Shown here one piece after another: positions 50,790-63,070 of a DNA stretch of 64,000 nt. The stretch covers positions 12,337,070 to 12,401,069 of the forward strand of contig NC_064038.1 of the NCBI RefSeq assembly GCF_932526225.1, written 5' to 3'. The position numbers were made by a program, and so were the translations under genes. Every line of letters begins with the position of its first letter. Within the stretch, counting starts at the first letter, position 1. The notes beneath the pieces are model-generated. The model saw only the letters and a list, made by a program, of their open reading frames with translations, was not told the DNA's origin and ran no database searches. Origin of the DNA: Nematostella vectensis. Lineage: Eukaryota; Cnidaria; Anthozoa; Actiniaria; Edwardsiidae.

Positions 50790-50930
50790 CTGGTATGGGA
50801 CACATGTTGTCCCGGAGCCACTTCTTGACTGCACCTTAGGTTCCTGTTCCAGAAGAGCTTTCACAAGAAGACCTTTGAGTTTTTCTACCTTTCCGTTAAG
50901 TGCTTGTAGTTCCTGAAGAGAATGTTTCAC
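50790..50930 (-). CDS. Coiled-coil gene, penultimate exon (unit 2)
   Basis: 47 phase-0 codons between an aactaag acceptor and gtaaaa donor, with leucine heptads (HSLQELQALNGKVEKLKGLL). The tandem-duplication end at 51230 lies in the intron just upstream. Confidence 0.55.
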
Positions 50931-51230
50931 CTTAGTTTAGTCTCTACTGGAGAGTGAGAAATGTGTGAATCTCACAGGTTTTTAGCCTGTAATGTAGGCG
51001 TTTACCCGGTATTTTTTGTTGCCGCCATCTTGGATTTAGAGCAAAAATGAAAACCCGTTTTTAAATTCGCTCAAAATCCAAGATGGCGGCTACAAATCGC
51101 TCGAGACCGGTTTTTCGCTATAAAAACAGATTCTTCGGGCTACCAGGTTCTTTATTAGGCAATTCATCCAAGAATCTCAGATGATGTTTTTTTACAGTTT
51201 TCCCTCTGACGTTTTTGCAGCATGGAATAA

Positions 51231-51927
51231 AGAATATGAGGCAATTGATTGGATGTTATTATATTATAATAACATAGCGTCACTCATCTGTTGTCCTTAC
51301 TCTCTCGTGTTGGCGCTGTTTTTCTATTTCTTTCCTTTGCAGCTCGTCGTTCCTCTCCCAACATCCCTTGATCCCAAGCACAAGCTGAAATTAAAACACA
51401 GGTTGATGTCTGAACTGAAGCAGTCCTCAAAATAAAAATAAACATTTGCCAGAGAATAACCTACTGCCAGATTAAATAATTATTTTTTAAGAAGGTCAAA
51501 GCATTGAAGCTACCAAGTAAACCATACACTTAAAGCACAATTTATTGAAGGAGATCACCAAAAAAATTCAGGTTTGCTAAATGCGGCAAGTCGCATATAT
51601 GGAAACTAATCAATTCCTATGCAATTTTTAATTCCTTATTCAGAATACCTGAAAGTTAACTGTCATTTTAAGTGGTCGTAGACATGGGCTTGAAAAGTTT
51701 TAGGGCCTAACAGAGTTTTAGATATGTCGATATTAGCAATAGTGTAATATTTTACCTACTTTTCCCTAGTATTTTTTGGATACAGAATTTGTCAGGGTGT
51801 TAGGGGGTTTTTTTAGGGGGGGGGGGAGGAGGTATATTTGGTATTTTGTGGTTTATAGAATTCAGGGTCTGGTATACAGAAAACCTCAAGCGCATAATGG
51901 CACAAGTTTAAAAAAAAATAACATCAC
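51231..51927. other. Intron of the coiled-coil gene, first unique DNA right of the duplication
   Basis: AT-rich, with a G-run at 51817-51826. No exon recognised. Confidence 0.4.
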
Positions 51928-52630
51928 CTTGTTAACTCTTCTTTTCAGTTCATCTCTTTCATTTTCAGTCTTTAAGAGTAAATTATTTACCTAAGAACGA
52001 ATGCCAACATCTGTGAGGTACTATAACGTTTGAAAAGTGGAAATTTATTATTTTTTGAATGTTTTAAGCTTACTTCCGTAAACTCTTCCTTTAAACCTGT
52101 GGCTGCTTTTCTTTTCAGTTCGTCTCTTTCTTGTTTAGTCTTTGACAGTAAATTCTCAAATGCAGAAACCTTTAAGGCACTAGAAATGAGGAAAGCAGAA
52201 ATTTGTAATTTGTAACAGTCTCAGCTTTACCTCCATTAACTCTTCTTTTAAGCCTGTGTTCATTTTACTTTTCAGTTCGTCTCTTTCTTTTTCAGTCATC
52301 GAGAGTGTATTCTTTACCTAAAGAAACAAATGCCAATCACTATTATGCACTTAGTAAAGAAAAGCTGGAATTTGTTTTAAATTTTGAAAATATGTTTTTA
52401 GCTTACTCTCTTTAACTCTTCTCTTAAATCTGGTTTTTCTCTTCAGTTCATCTCTTTCTTGTTCAGCCTTTGAGAGCAAATTATTCACCTGTGAAGTAAT
52501 GCCAACCACAGTAAGACACTAGAAAATAGCAAAAAAATTGTACATTTGTATTTTAGCCTACCTGCTTCAAATCTTCTTTTAAACTTTTGTTAACTGCCTT
52601 TAGGGCCTCCCACTCACGTTTCAACTTACC
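51928..52630 (-). CDS. Coiled-coil gene, tandem array of five related exons
   Basis: Minus-strand exons 52562-52630 (23 codons), 52407-52488, 52231-52317 (29 codons), 52074-52169 (32 codons) and 51928-51990 (21 codons). Each has AG/GT borders and phase 0, except 52407-52488 (82 nt), which appears frameshifted. Four share the pattern V(N/K)N-LLSKTE-ERDELKRK...GLKEEL, a charged heptad coiled coil. This is exon duplication inside one gene. The product would be an extended coiled coil, possibly a cytoskeletal or scaffold protein. I cannot name it. Further 5' exons probably lie to the right. Confidence 0.6.
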
Positions 52631-53843
52631 CTTTAAAAACAATTAGGAAATGGATCTCTTTTTGGTGCATCTGTCTTCTATCGGACAAACAGATGGTGTA
52701 ACAGAAGGTGTGTACTTGGGGGGGGGGGGGGGGCAGGGGGTTCACATGAACCATGTGGGAAAGCCTCCTTGTGTATGCACCTGATTGCCATAAACAAAAA
52801 AGTATGCAGCAGCCAAGATGTGCGACAGTTGTCTATAACATGGTGTGACATCACCTAGCGTGTCTTTTAAGTTTGGTTCACACTGGATGCAAGAGCAAGC
52901 ACAACACATGCGCAACACAAGTGAGAATCAGCCAGACACAAGTGCAAGAAGGTTAAACAGTTGGATTCTCTTGCGCTTGCTCTTGTATTTTAGTGAGAAT
53001 TAGTAAGTTACATGCACTGTGCTTTTGTTTGAGTCTTATTGAGAACCATCACTTTAGAGTACAGATGCACAGAGCACTTTAAAAATTCAGAAAGCAGAAC
53101 CCCCACTGAATTTTTAGATCAGTTATGAAAATAGCTGATAAATATGTAATTTTTTATTTATATTTTTTTTTTTGGGGGGGGGAAGGATATACATTGTAAT
53201 GTAGCAGTTTCTTATCAACTACCATTTTACTGTTTTAAGCTTTTCAGATGCTTTTTTATCAACATTTCTCTTGGGGAGCATTGCAGCTACGGAAACAAAA
53301 AAAGGCTTAAATCTGACCGTTTGGATATCTGTTAGCTTTGAGGCAAGCTCTACCCCCCTTGAAAGTGTTACATTTATAATAGGTGGTTGTCAAATTTCGA
53401 AACAGAGCCCTACAAACTGTGACAGATGTCATAACTAGAAAAACTACAAACAAGCTGTAGAAAAACTAGATGGTCTGTGAAGGCTTGGTGTAGACAAGTT
53501 ATGAATCCAGACAAGGCTGAAAAAGTAAGTGTTAGACCTTCGTTGGAGCAAAAAAGGAGCCCCTGCTCTGAAGGGCTAATGCTTGAAATTTCAGCGCAAC
53601 TTCTCATTTTTACAGAGGCATACTACATACTTTCAACCTTGTGCTGATTCATAGCTTGTCACAAGAGATAACTGAATCAGTCTATAGGTTGATTTTTCAG
53701 GGATGCTGGCAGTGAATTAGGACACACTTTTCATTGCGCTTATTGCTATGCCTTTCAGTCAAACTTGTTGAAGATAATTTTGAGATGTTAAAAATATAAA
53801 ATTGAAATGCTTCTATTGATGAGATATCCCCCAACCGACTTAC
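52631..53843. other. Intron of the coiled-coil gene
   Basis: AT-rich, with G-runs at 52718-52732 and T/G tracts near 53160. A frame at 53410-53607 lacks convincing splice sites. Confidence 0.4.
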
Positions 53844-53900
53844 TGGATCCACAGGTCTATTTTTCTTGTTTGAGTAGCTGCGTGCCCCTCTTGATTCGAT
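53844..53900 (-). CDS. Coiled-coil gene, small exon
   Basis: 19 phase-0 codons (IESRGARSYSNKKNRPVDP) between a ttgcag acceptor and a gtaagt donor on the minus strand, matching the phase of the downstream exons. Confidence 0.5.
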
Positions 53901-55267
53901 CTGCAATATAATTGAGCAAACCTATGTTAGAGAACCTGGGTAAAATAATGATACTTGAGGATTTAATGATACTGAAGGATTAAATGGGAGGAGATATCAC
54001 AATTCCCCAGAACATTACATTGTGCAAGCTTTTCTCTAAGGGTCTTGGGAGATTTCTTGTTACTTTGCGATTCGGTTGTTAGGCGCGCATGCGATCATCC
54101 GGGAACTTCACGCTTTTAGGCGGGAAAATCGAATGATGGGAAAGGGAAAGCACTCTACGCAAGGGCATCATTTTTAACTTCTAAAACAAACCCCCGAAAC
54201 TGGCCCATGCATAGATAATTCTGCTTCCGGTTAGTGTTTCTAACTCTATATTCTTTGCGAAGAACGGTTGCGTCTCGATTCTTTTAGGCAGAATTGTTCA
54301 CCTAGTTGTGCTCTTCAAAACTACGTATCAATTTTCCTATGTTTTAAAAATGAAAAAAAAAATTATTCAAGTAATAACGGAAAAATAATAACTACAAATG
54401 TGCGAAAACTTTATTATTTCGCAGAATCCAAAACTCAGGGGCGGATACAGGGAGGTGGATTGGGTGGATATCCACCCCCCTTTTTGAGTAAAAAAAAAAA
54501 CAATGAAAAGTCACTTTGTTCGAAAAAAATAAATATCTGAAACGCATACTTTGTAGGTACATTACCAATTAATATTATAAACCTACATTTATCATTGCAG
54601 ATACTTCAATTGCTAAGATTATAGAATTTTTCTGTTGTGACGTAATGAGATGACTTAATCACCTGAAACGTCATCAGAATTTGGACATTCATAAACAATG
54701 ATGTCATGCCTAAATTCATTCCATTTCACAAATGTTTGGCGGATTTTTAGCACCTGGAAGTTTCCCTAGCAACGACCCTAAATGTCCCAACACCCTTAAC
54801 AACAAAATACTACTTTTACTTCTCACTGAAAAACGAAATATTGTTATATCTCTAAGGGGCTATGTTTCCAGTTGTAACTAGTTTGTGCTTAGAAGTTAAG
54901 GTTTCCTGTGGGTCACACTAAGGGAATGGAAACTTTCTTATTACTTTAATATTTCAAGCAGACAACCATGAAAATCATAAAAAGGTTTACTAAGTTTCCA
55001 AGGTCATATTTTGTCTCTTACTATCTATCTTTACCTGCACCATTCGATTGAGCTGTTCCTAGGTGATCTCACGGTGAAGAACTTTACACAAAGTTCTTCA
55101 CCGTGAGATCAAAGTTAAATGTACTGTGGACAATATTACCAGACTTTAATAGTTCATCTTGCCTTGCATGAATCTGCAAAATGCAGTCAAAGACTCGCTG
55201 GCTAAATTGTGCGATCCTCTGATATCTTGAAAGATACTGAAACCGTAAAATATAGATTTGCTAACAT
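53901..55267. other. AT-rich DNA, no gene supported
   Basis: Contains a caggggcggatac...tatccaccccccttttt segment (54436-54485) typical of a decayed DNA element and the perfect hairpin at 55065-55110. Confidence 0.4.
55065..55110. repeat. Perfect 20-bp inverted repeat with 6-nt loop
   Basis: gatctcacggtgaagaactt (55065-55084), loop tacaca, and its exact complement at 55091-55110. Confidence 0.9.
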
Positions 55268-55299
55268 GTGGTAAGACCTACAGGTACAGACAGAAACAG

Positions 55300-57236
55300 T
55301 CAGCCAGATGTGAGATGGTTCAGTCAACCTGATGGGAGGGGGGAGGGATCAAGTGAGCCTGATGGGAGGGGAAGGGGGGGGGGCTCAGTAAGTCTAATGG
55401 GAAAGGAGTACAGTCAGAATGTTGGAAGGGAAATAACATTTAAGCCTGATAGGAGGGGGGGTACAATCAGCCTGATTGGAGGGGGTACATCAAGCCTGAT
55501 GGGAGGGGGAAACAGTAAGCCGGATGGGAGGGGGGTACAGTCAGCCTAATGGGAGGGAGGGTACAGTCAGCCTGATGGTAGAGGGTACAGTCAGCCTGAT
55601 GGAAGGTAGGTACAGTCAGCCTGATGGGAGGTAGGTACAGTCAGCCTGATGGGAGGGAGGGTACAGTCAGCCTGATGGGAGGGAGGGTACAGTCAGCCTG
55701 ATGGGAGGGAGGGTACAGTCAGCCTGATGGGAGGTGGGTACAGTCAGCCTGATGGGAGGGACTGTACAGTCAGCCTGGTGGGAGGGGGTACAGTCAGCCT
55801 GATGAGAGGTGGGTACAGTCAGCCTGATGGGAGGTGGGTACAGTCAGCCTGGTGGGAGGGGGTACAGTCAGCCTGATGGGAGGGAGGGTACAGTCAGCCT
55901 GCTGGGAGGGAGGGTACAGTCAGCCTGATGAGAGAGGGTTTACAGTCAGCCTGATGGGAGAGAGGTACAGTCAGCCTGATGGGAGGGAGGGTACAGTAAG
56001 CCTGTTGGGAGGGGGTGCAGTCAGCCTGATGGGCGGGGGTACAGTCAGCCTGATGGGAGGTGGGTACAGTCAGCCTGATTGGAGGGAGGGTACAGTCAGC
56101 GTGATGGGAGGGGGAACAGTCAGCCTGCTGGGAGGGAGGGTACAGTCAGCCTGCTGGGAGGGAGGGTACAATCAGCCTGATGAGAGGGGGGTACAATCAG
56201 CCTGATGGGAGAGGGGTACAGTAGCCTGATGGGAGGGAGAGTACAGTCAGCCTGTTGGGAGGGGGTACAGTCAGCCTGATGAGAGAGGGTTTACAGTCAG
56301 CCTGATGGGAGAGAAGTACAGTCAGCCTGATGGGAGGGAGGGTACAGTCAGCCTGTTGGGAGGGGGTACAGTCAGCCTGATGGGCGGGGGTACAGTCAGC
56401 CTGATGGGAGGAGGGTACAGTCAGCCTGATGGGAGGGAGGGTACAGTCAGCCTGGTGAGAGGGGGTACAGTCAGCCTGATGGGAGGGAGGGTACAGTCAG
56501 CCTGAAGGGAGGAAGGGTACAGTCAGCCTGATGGGAGGGGGAACAGTCAGCCTGCTGGGAGGGAGGGTACAGTCGGCCTGATGAGAGGGGGATACGGTCA
56601 GCCTGATGGGAGAGGGGTACAGTCAGCCTGATGGGAGGGAGGTTACAGTCACCCTGTTGGGAGGGGGTACAGTCAGCCTGATAGGAGGGAGGGTACAGTC
56701 AGCCTGATGGAAGGGGATACAGTCAGTCTGATTGGAGGTGGGTACAGTCAGCCTGATAGGAGGGAGGGTACAGTCAGCCTGGTGGGATGGGGTACAGTCA
56801 GCCTGATGGGAGGGAGGGTATAGTCAGCCTGAAGGGAGGGAGGGTACAGTCAGCGTGATGGGAGGGGGAACAGTCAGCCTGCTGGGAGGGAGGGTACAGT
56901 CAGCCTGCTGGGAGGGAGGGTACAATCAGCCTGATAAGAGAGGGGGGGTACAATCAGCCTGATGGGAGAGGGGTACAGTAGCCTGATGGGAGGGAGAGTA
57001 CAGTCAGCCTGTTGGGAGGGGGTACAGTCAGCCTGATGGGAGGGGGTACAGTCAGCCTGATGGAAGGGGATACAGTCAACCTGATGGGAGGGAGGGTTCA
57101 GTCAGCCTGTTGGAGGGGGTACACTCAGCCTGATGGGAGGGAGGGTACAGTCAGCCTGATGGGAGGGAGGGTACAGTCAGCCTGATTGGAGGGGGTACGG
57201 TCAGCCTGATGGGAGGGGAGTACAGTCAGCCTGATA
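55300..57236. repeat. Large minisatellite, 26-28 bp unit
   Basis: Roughly 70 units (by length) of the type ggtacagtcagcctgatggg followed by aggg variants. Units differ at the triplet after cct (gatg, gctg, gttg, ggtg) and in the G-run length; higher-order blocks recur, for example around 55920-56200 and 56280-56500. No spacer variation of CRISPR type. Frames over it (SQPDGREGTVSLMGGG) are artefacts. Confidence 0.95.
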
Positions 57237-57301
57237 GATGTACTTGAAAGTGATTTTTTCTTTGGGGTCAAAGTATACAACCTACTTTTCTGGCTCCAAA
57301 G

Positions 57302-57544
57302 TTAAATGAGATAAATGCCCTCCACGATGATAATACTTTCTTTGAAGGTTTTGTTTCCCCTGCTTTTTGCATAAGCTCCTTTAACTTCTCCCGCATCAGA
57401 ATTACTGTCGGGATAAACTCTGGGGGCCGGTATTTCTTTGCAGAAAAAGGATACTGCCTGTCCCGTGGGTGTTGCTACTGGGAATGGCAATGGATATAAA
57501 CCTGTCCTTCTGAATGTCACACATAGGGATAGCTGCAGGCAAAT
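57302..57544 (-). other. Possible 5' exon of the coiled-coil gene
   Basis: The minus strand shows an attgtag acceptor at 57545-57546 and an open phase-0 frame to 57302, with a Pro/Cys-rich stretch (FFCKEIPAPRVYPDSNSDAGE). No donor is certain and no domain recognised, so this is tentative. Confidence 0.25.
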
Positions 57545-58019
57545 CTACAATAAAATGATATAAATGTAATGCCATGAGAAGCGAAAAAACAAAAACAAAA
57601 AAAAACTTTTCTCTATTTAACCAAAATACTCTTACAGTTTATCTAGTCATTGAGATTGCCTGGTACATTTTTTTCTAATTTTCACACTTTCTAACCGAAG
57701 CTGATAGATTTGAAGGTGGGTTAGCCTGCTTGCAGGCGGTACTTGGTGTTCTCATTGCGGTAAACCCTCTCTGTTCGGTGATCGGGGGCTCAAAATACAA
57801 GATGGGAGGAGGGGGAAGGTGGGGTGGTGTTGGTTGAATTGGTTTTCGGATCTAAAGAGCGCTATCATAGGACGGTGGACGATATTTCCATAATTGTTTT
57901 GCTGGTCAGCAGTCTCTAAATGAATACTTTTGGTCAGCGGTAATTTCCATCATTTTAGTGATCTATCATTTTGAATTGCCAGTCAATCTAGAGCAGTTAC
58001 ATAACTATCATGCCCCTTC
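57545..58019. other. Intergenic DNA before the CXC gene
   Basis: AT-rich with no gene seen. A promoter for the plus-strand gene at 58020 could lie here but no clear element is visible. Confidence 0.35.
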
Positions 58020-61000
58020 ATGGCGAATTTGAATGTTTCCCTTTGTCTAAACTCTGAAGAGGCAAATATAGAATTGTGTGTTATTTGCCAGGAGGTAAAA
58101 GAGAATGAAGGTCTTGTTGGCAAACCTTCGCTAGATTCGTATAGAAAAGTTTTGGATTTTCTCAAAGAATGGGCCAGTTATGGGAATAAGGAGTACTCAG
58201 AGGCCTGGATTAGGCTAGATGGCATTTCAGTCGAGGCTCTCCAGGGAAAGAGCTCATGGCACCGCTCTTGCTACAAGGATGTCGCCCATACAGGGATGCT
58301 GAAGAGGGCAAAGACAAGGTATGCGAGAGAGCTAGCTGGACCCAATAAATCAAGGCGAAAGTCACAACCAGCGAATAGCCCTACAACTCCTAAGCTTACT
58401 CGATCTAAAACCACACCTTTTAACAAAAAAGTTTGCTTTTTTTGCGATGGCCCGGAAACCTATAAATCGATGTTTTAGAACTGTAGATCTCTGCCTGCAG
58501 GGGAATCGCTCCGCAAAGCTGTCACAAAATCAGGCAATGAGAAGCTCGCCGTGAAGCTCAATACTGCCATTGCATCAAATGATGCCCATTCAATTGACAT
58601 AAAATACCACCACAACTGTTGGTTGACGAACGTAAGCAATGTATTGCGTAAGCCTGATTCCGAAGCCGAGGTCCCAGTTAGAATGGCCGGACAGATAGCT
58701 GCAAAGGTTGAGTTCTTAACTGTAACTGACATTAGTTTAAGTGGCGGTAATATTATCCCTATATCTCAGTTACAAGCGGCGTATAAAGAAATACTTCACG
58801 CAAACAGCGTCCCTGATTCGAATGTCCATCGCAAGTCGTTAAAGCAGCTACTGAAAGATGAAATCCCTGATGTTGACTTCCACAGGCCCAAACGGGTAAA
58901 TGAGCCTGAAATTGTCAGTGTTAAGATTGGAAGAGATCAAGCAATTCAAATTGCAGAAGAGCAGAACGAAATAGACGACGACGAGATGAAGACACTTTTT
59001 GATGCTGCCGCGCTTATCAGGAAGTCTATCAAGAAGTGTAAGAAGTGGGAGTTTACTGGCTCTTTCGATGATATCACAGATGAAAATGTTCCCAGGGAAC
59101 TCGTCAGCTTCTTTAGGTGGGTCATCCAAGGCCCATTTGATCTTTCGTTGCAACACGAGTCAAAATCAAATGAGAAAAACAAGCGCGCCATGAGTCTGAC
59201 TGAAAGCACAGTCGCTATGTTTCTATCCGATCGCCAGGTGAGGCACAAGAAAGCTGAAACAACGAGAATGAGAAGTGAAATGCCACAGCAGCTAGCAATA
59301 GGGCTTGCTATACACCAGGCTGTACGCAGCAAAGAGCTTATCAATTTACTTCATGGATTTGGACTTGCAGTCGACTATAACCGAGTGCTTAGGGTAGAAT
59401 CCCAGATAGAATCGAATGTCTTACAGCGAATGGAAGAAAACGATGGCATCTATCTCCCTCCAGACATTGTCAAAGGGTGGCATGTGTTTTTTGCCATAGA
59501 TAACGTGGACTTCGCTGAGGACACGCCAGACGGAAAACGTACGTTTAATGGAACTGCAATGGCAATTTACCAGCGCGCCGAGGCTCAAGATCAGAAGATC
59601 GAAGTTCATGTTGACTACAACATCGCTCAATAGAAGATTTGCCCGAATCCTTCACTAGCCTTTTGGAATGCCCAGCACCGCCATTGAAGCCCAAAGGCCC
59701 ATCAAATTCCAAGTTTAGTCTTTCCGTGAAAGAGCTTCCGATGCAGACAAGGATGGAAGATGCTGCATGGATTCTGGGGAGAAATGCTACGCGAACCCAA
59801 GCATACAACGCTCAAGCCGGCACGGCAGCCCTGGAGCAAGATCCTCAACCAAAGAAGATCACCAGCATCCCAGTTTGGTCAGCCTATAACTCCCTGGTCA
59901 CCGAACCAATACCAACCACGAGAGTCGGAACAGCCCCCTTAGTTGCTGCGACTGCCCACGATTGGTCAACACTTCTGACTGTACTTATGCAAGCTCAGAA
60001 CGTTAGTGTCAAAGTGGTCGGCCCAACAAGGAAAACGGTCATCTCGCTGGATCTAGGGTTTACCAGCCAGCAAAGAAACTCCAAATGGCCCGTCGCGACC
60101 TAAACCATCTCATCCTCCGTCCTGGAGAGCTCCACATTGTTATGGCGGCCTTACGTGCAATTGGCTCTTACCACGACAACAGCGGGATTGATACATGCTG
60201 GATTGAGTCAGAGTTATATGGTCCTTCGACTGTTAAACAGATCCTCGGCGGAAAACATGTGAAGCGGGCGCAGACGGCTCATGCGATTACCTTACAAGCG
60301 CTTTTCCTGATGTATCACGAAGCCTTCGCGGACAAAGAAAACGCAAGTTCACGCCAAAGCCTTAAAGAATCTGTTACCCAGTTAAGTAATGTCTGTGCTA
60401 ATGGTCCGAAGGAGACAGTTAAAGAGGCACACGACAAGCTGGTTTCCGTCATCGAGTCACAGAAGCTGCTAGAGAAGATGGATGCATTTGACAAAGATAA
60501 GGAGAAGTATCCGCTGTTTAAAGTCGTGCGACAGTACATAAGAATGGTGATGGACATGATGACCTTCATACGAGCCGTTCGAACTGGCAACTGGGCCCTC
60601 CATCTAGAAGTACTTTTTCGCCCATGACATGCTGAACTATGCTCGGATGATACCTGTCTATTTGGCTGAGATGTCCAGGCTGGAAGAGTCTGATCCAGAG
60701 ATATACGAGGAATTTCGGCAAGGAAACTGGGTCGTTAACAAAAACCCACATGTGCCATTCTGTTCTCTCGGCGCAGATAATGCACTTGAGCATGTTAATC
60801 GATCCATGAAGGTCTCAGGAGGGCTAATTGGCATCACGCTAAATCCAAATGCACGCTCAAAGTACTTCCTAATCGCACCCGAATTGGCACGACTGGCAGA
60901 GAAGGCAAAAGAGATGTCTGGTACGTCAAAGGGCAAGACGGAAAAGCACCACCACGACCTTAGCAATGCTGTACGAGCACGCCAAGAAACGAACATCGAA

Positions 61001-63070
61001 CAGCTGGCTACAAGCATCAGGAACTTTACAAATCCTTTCCTCAGTGACAGCAGTGACCTCTTCAACATCGCAACAAAGGTTGTTATGCCCGACAAGGTGA
61101 AAGAAGACCTGTGTCAACAAAGCACTGTGGGAACTCAGTTGCTTAGCCGCTTCGTAGAAGAAAGAGTTACGACAGCCACACAAAGCATCTGGCATCCTAT
61201 GAAGAAGAGGAAACTCAACACATGGAAGAGCGCCACAAAGATAATCAGAGTAAAAGCCAATGACAAGGTTATAGAGTTAAAGGAAGATCGCTCCTTGTTC
61301 GCTCGCATGTCCCTGGTAGCGAAATCTCGCCCGGAAATTGACATGAAGGAGGCTGTTGGCGAATTCGAGTTTAACGTGGTACCCAAGTCGATGTTTGCTC
61401 AAGATGGCTCTATGCTCCACTGTTCCTGTAAGAGTGTCTTGATGGCTATCCTAGAGAAGGTAGCTAACACAGGTGCAGGCTCTAACACAGCAGAGCTTTT
61501 AATCCATCCGCCGATCCAAGAAGGCACTCGGGTGAAGGTATCTATTGTTGACGGGATGGCAGAAGTGCAAGCGCTAGACAAACCGTCTTGGATTAAGAAC
61601 TGTTCGCCATTGGCGGATCACTTCCTAGAGCGCGTCCTGTCCAAGTACCATGGAAGTAACGAGTTGCAACTGGTATTTGACCGGTAAGTAAAATCATTGT
61701 CATTACAGTTCCATGTAGATAGAAGATAAAAAAAATGACGAATTAATGTACGATGTCATGTAAATTTTAGGTACGATGTACCACTATCCTTGAAGACGGC
61801 GACAAGAGTGTCAAGACAGGGAAAAGAAGCGCCTATCTACTACAAGATATCAGATGCAACACATATTGCGAAGATTCCGATGAAGAGACTCCTATCTCAT
61901 GTGAAGACCAAATCAGAGCTGACGGAGTATCTAGCTGTGAAGTTACTAGAGAAAGGAAAGGGGGCCGGGATGAACGTTGTAGTGGCATGGGGAACTCGAT
62001 GCCAAGCCACTCACAGAGATATGGCACATCTCGAGAGCAACCACGAGGAAGCAGACACCAAGTTGCTGCTACACGCTGTCGACGCTACGTCCTTCGGAGC
62101 CACCAGTATCGAGATAGTCTCGCTCGACACTGACGTCTTTGTGTTGTCCCTTCGAATATATTCCCTGTTATGCGAGGACACGTCATTTGTCACCGGCAGA
62201 GGTGATCGCCATCGGAAGATCAAGCTTGGCCCTATCGTACGCGTCCTTGGACCTGCCAAAACTGCAGCACTTCCTGGATTCCATGCATGGAGTGGAGCAG
62301 ATGTCACAGGGAGCTTTGCAGGTAAACAACTGATGTCCAGATAGTTATATGTATTTTGTTTCAAACTCGCAACATCCTCATTGTTTTTTTTCTTGTTTAA
62401 GGGAAAGCAAAGATGTTATGCTGGAAAGCTTTCATCGACGCTGACCAAGACAGCATTACTGCACTTGCAGATCTTGGAACTTCTGATGTGCCACATGCTT
62501 TACCAGCCCAACACGCGCATTACCAAAGTCAAAGACCTGAGATGGCTCCTGTTTCGTAAGAAACAAGCTGAATCAGAAAGACTGCCGCCCACCCTAGCAG
62601 CACTGAGGGAAGCCACAAAACGCGCACATTACCAATGTATGGTGTGGAACTCAGACATTCTGGCGAAACCGGAACTGGCATCGCCCTCAGACTACGGATG
62701 GAAATTGGAAGCAGGTAAATATTGCTCGTTACATACAGTAATTGCTTTTTTACCATTCATTGGCCCTAGAAATAATTTACAAACCAATTGTCGTGTGCTT
62801 TGGTTGACAAATGAATGGGTTCCAGTGATGACATCATTAAAGCCAGCACCAGATGCTGTGCTCCATCTAGTAAAGTGCGGATGTTTAACGGAGAGGTTTT
62901 CGACAAACAGATGCCAGTGTCGCAAGGCGGGACTTCCATGCACTGATCTCTGTGGTTGTGCTGACGATGAGGAAGGCGAGCCCTGTCAAAATGTCAGTGA
63001 GGAGGAAGAGGGAAGCGAGTCCAGTGACGAAGAGGAGGAAGAGGATGTAGGCGATGGAGATCACGACTGA
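58020..63070 (+). pseudogene. CXC/TSO1-like domain gene of a cnidarian repeat family, multiple breaks
   Basis: Plus-strand coding segments run 58020-58478, 58479-59633, 59639-60103, 60050-60627, 60615-61684, 61771-62320 and 62400-63070, with introns at 61684 (gtaagt), 62321 (gtaaac) and 62714 (gtaaat). The N-terminus has paired CxxC/HxxC motifs (CVICQE...HRSCY, CFFCD...HHNCW). The middle is a large unnamed region. The C-terminal third has a PIN/XPG-like nuclease signature (HEEADTKLL, SLDTDVFVLSL, GADVTGSFAG). The end is a CXC cluster (CGCLTERFSTNRCQCRKAGLPC...CGC) and an acidic tail. Breaks: TAG 58476-58478, TAG 59631-59633 with a shift, and shifts near 60055, 60617 and 62500. It is probably a dead copy of a multicopy family, perhaps of transposon origin. 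Confidence 0.7.

Noticed and set aside
55268-56505. Repetitive protein SQPDGREGTVSLMGGG, or a CRISPR-like array
   Set aside because: It is a eukaryotic minisatellite: repeats are contiguous and degenerate, without unique spacers, and no cas genes occur.
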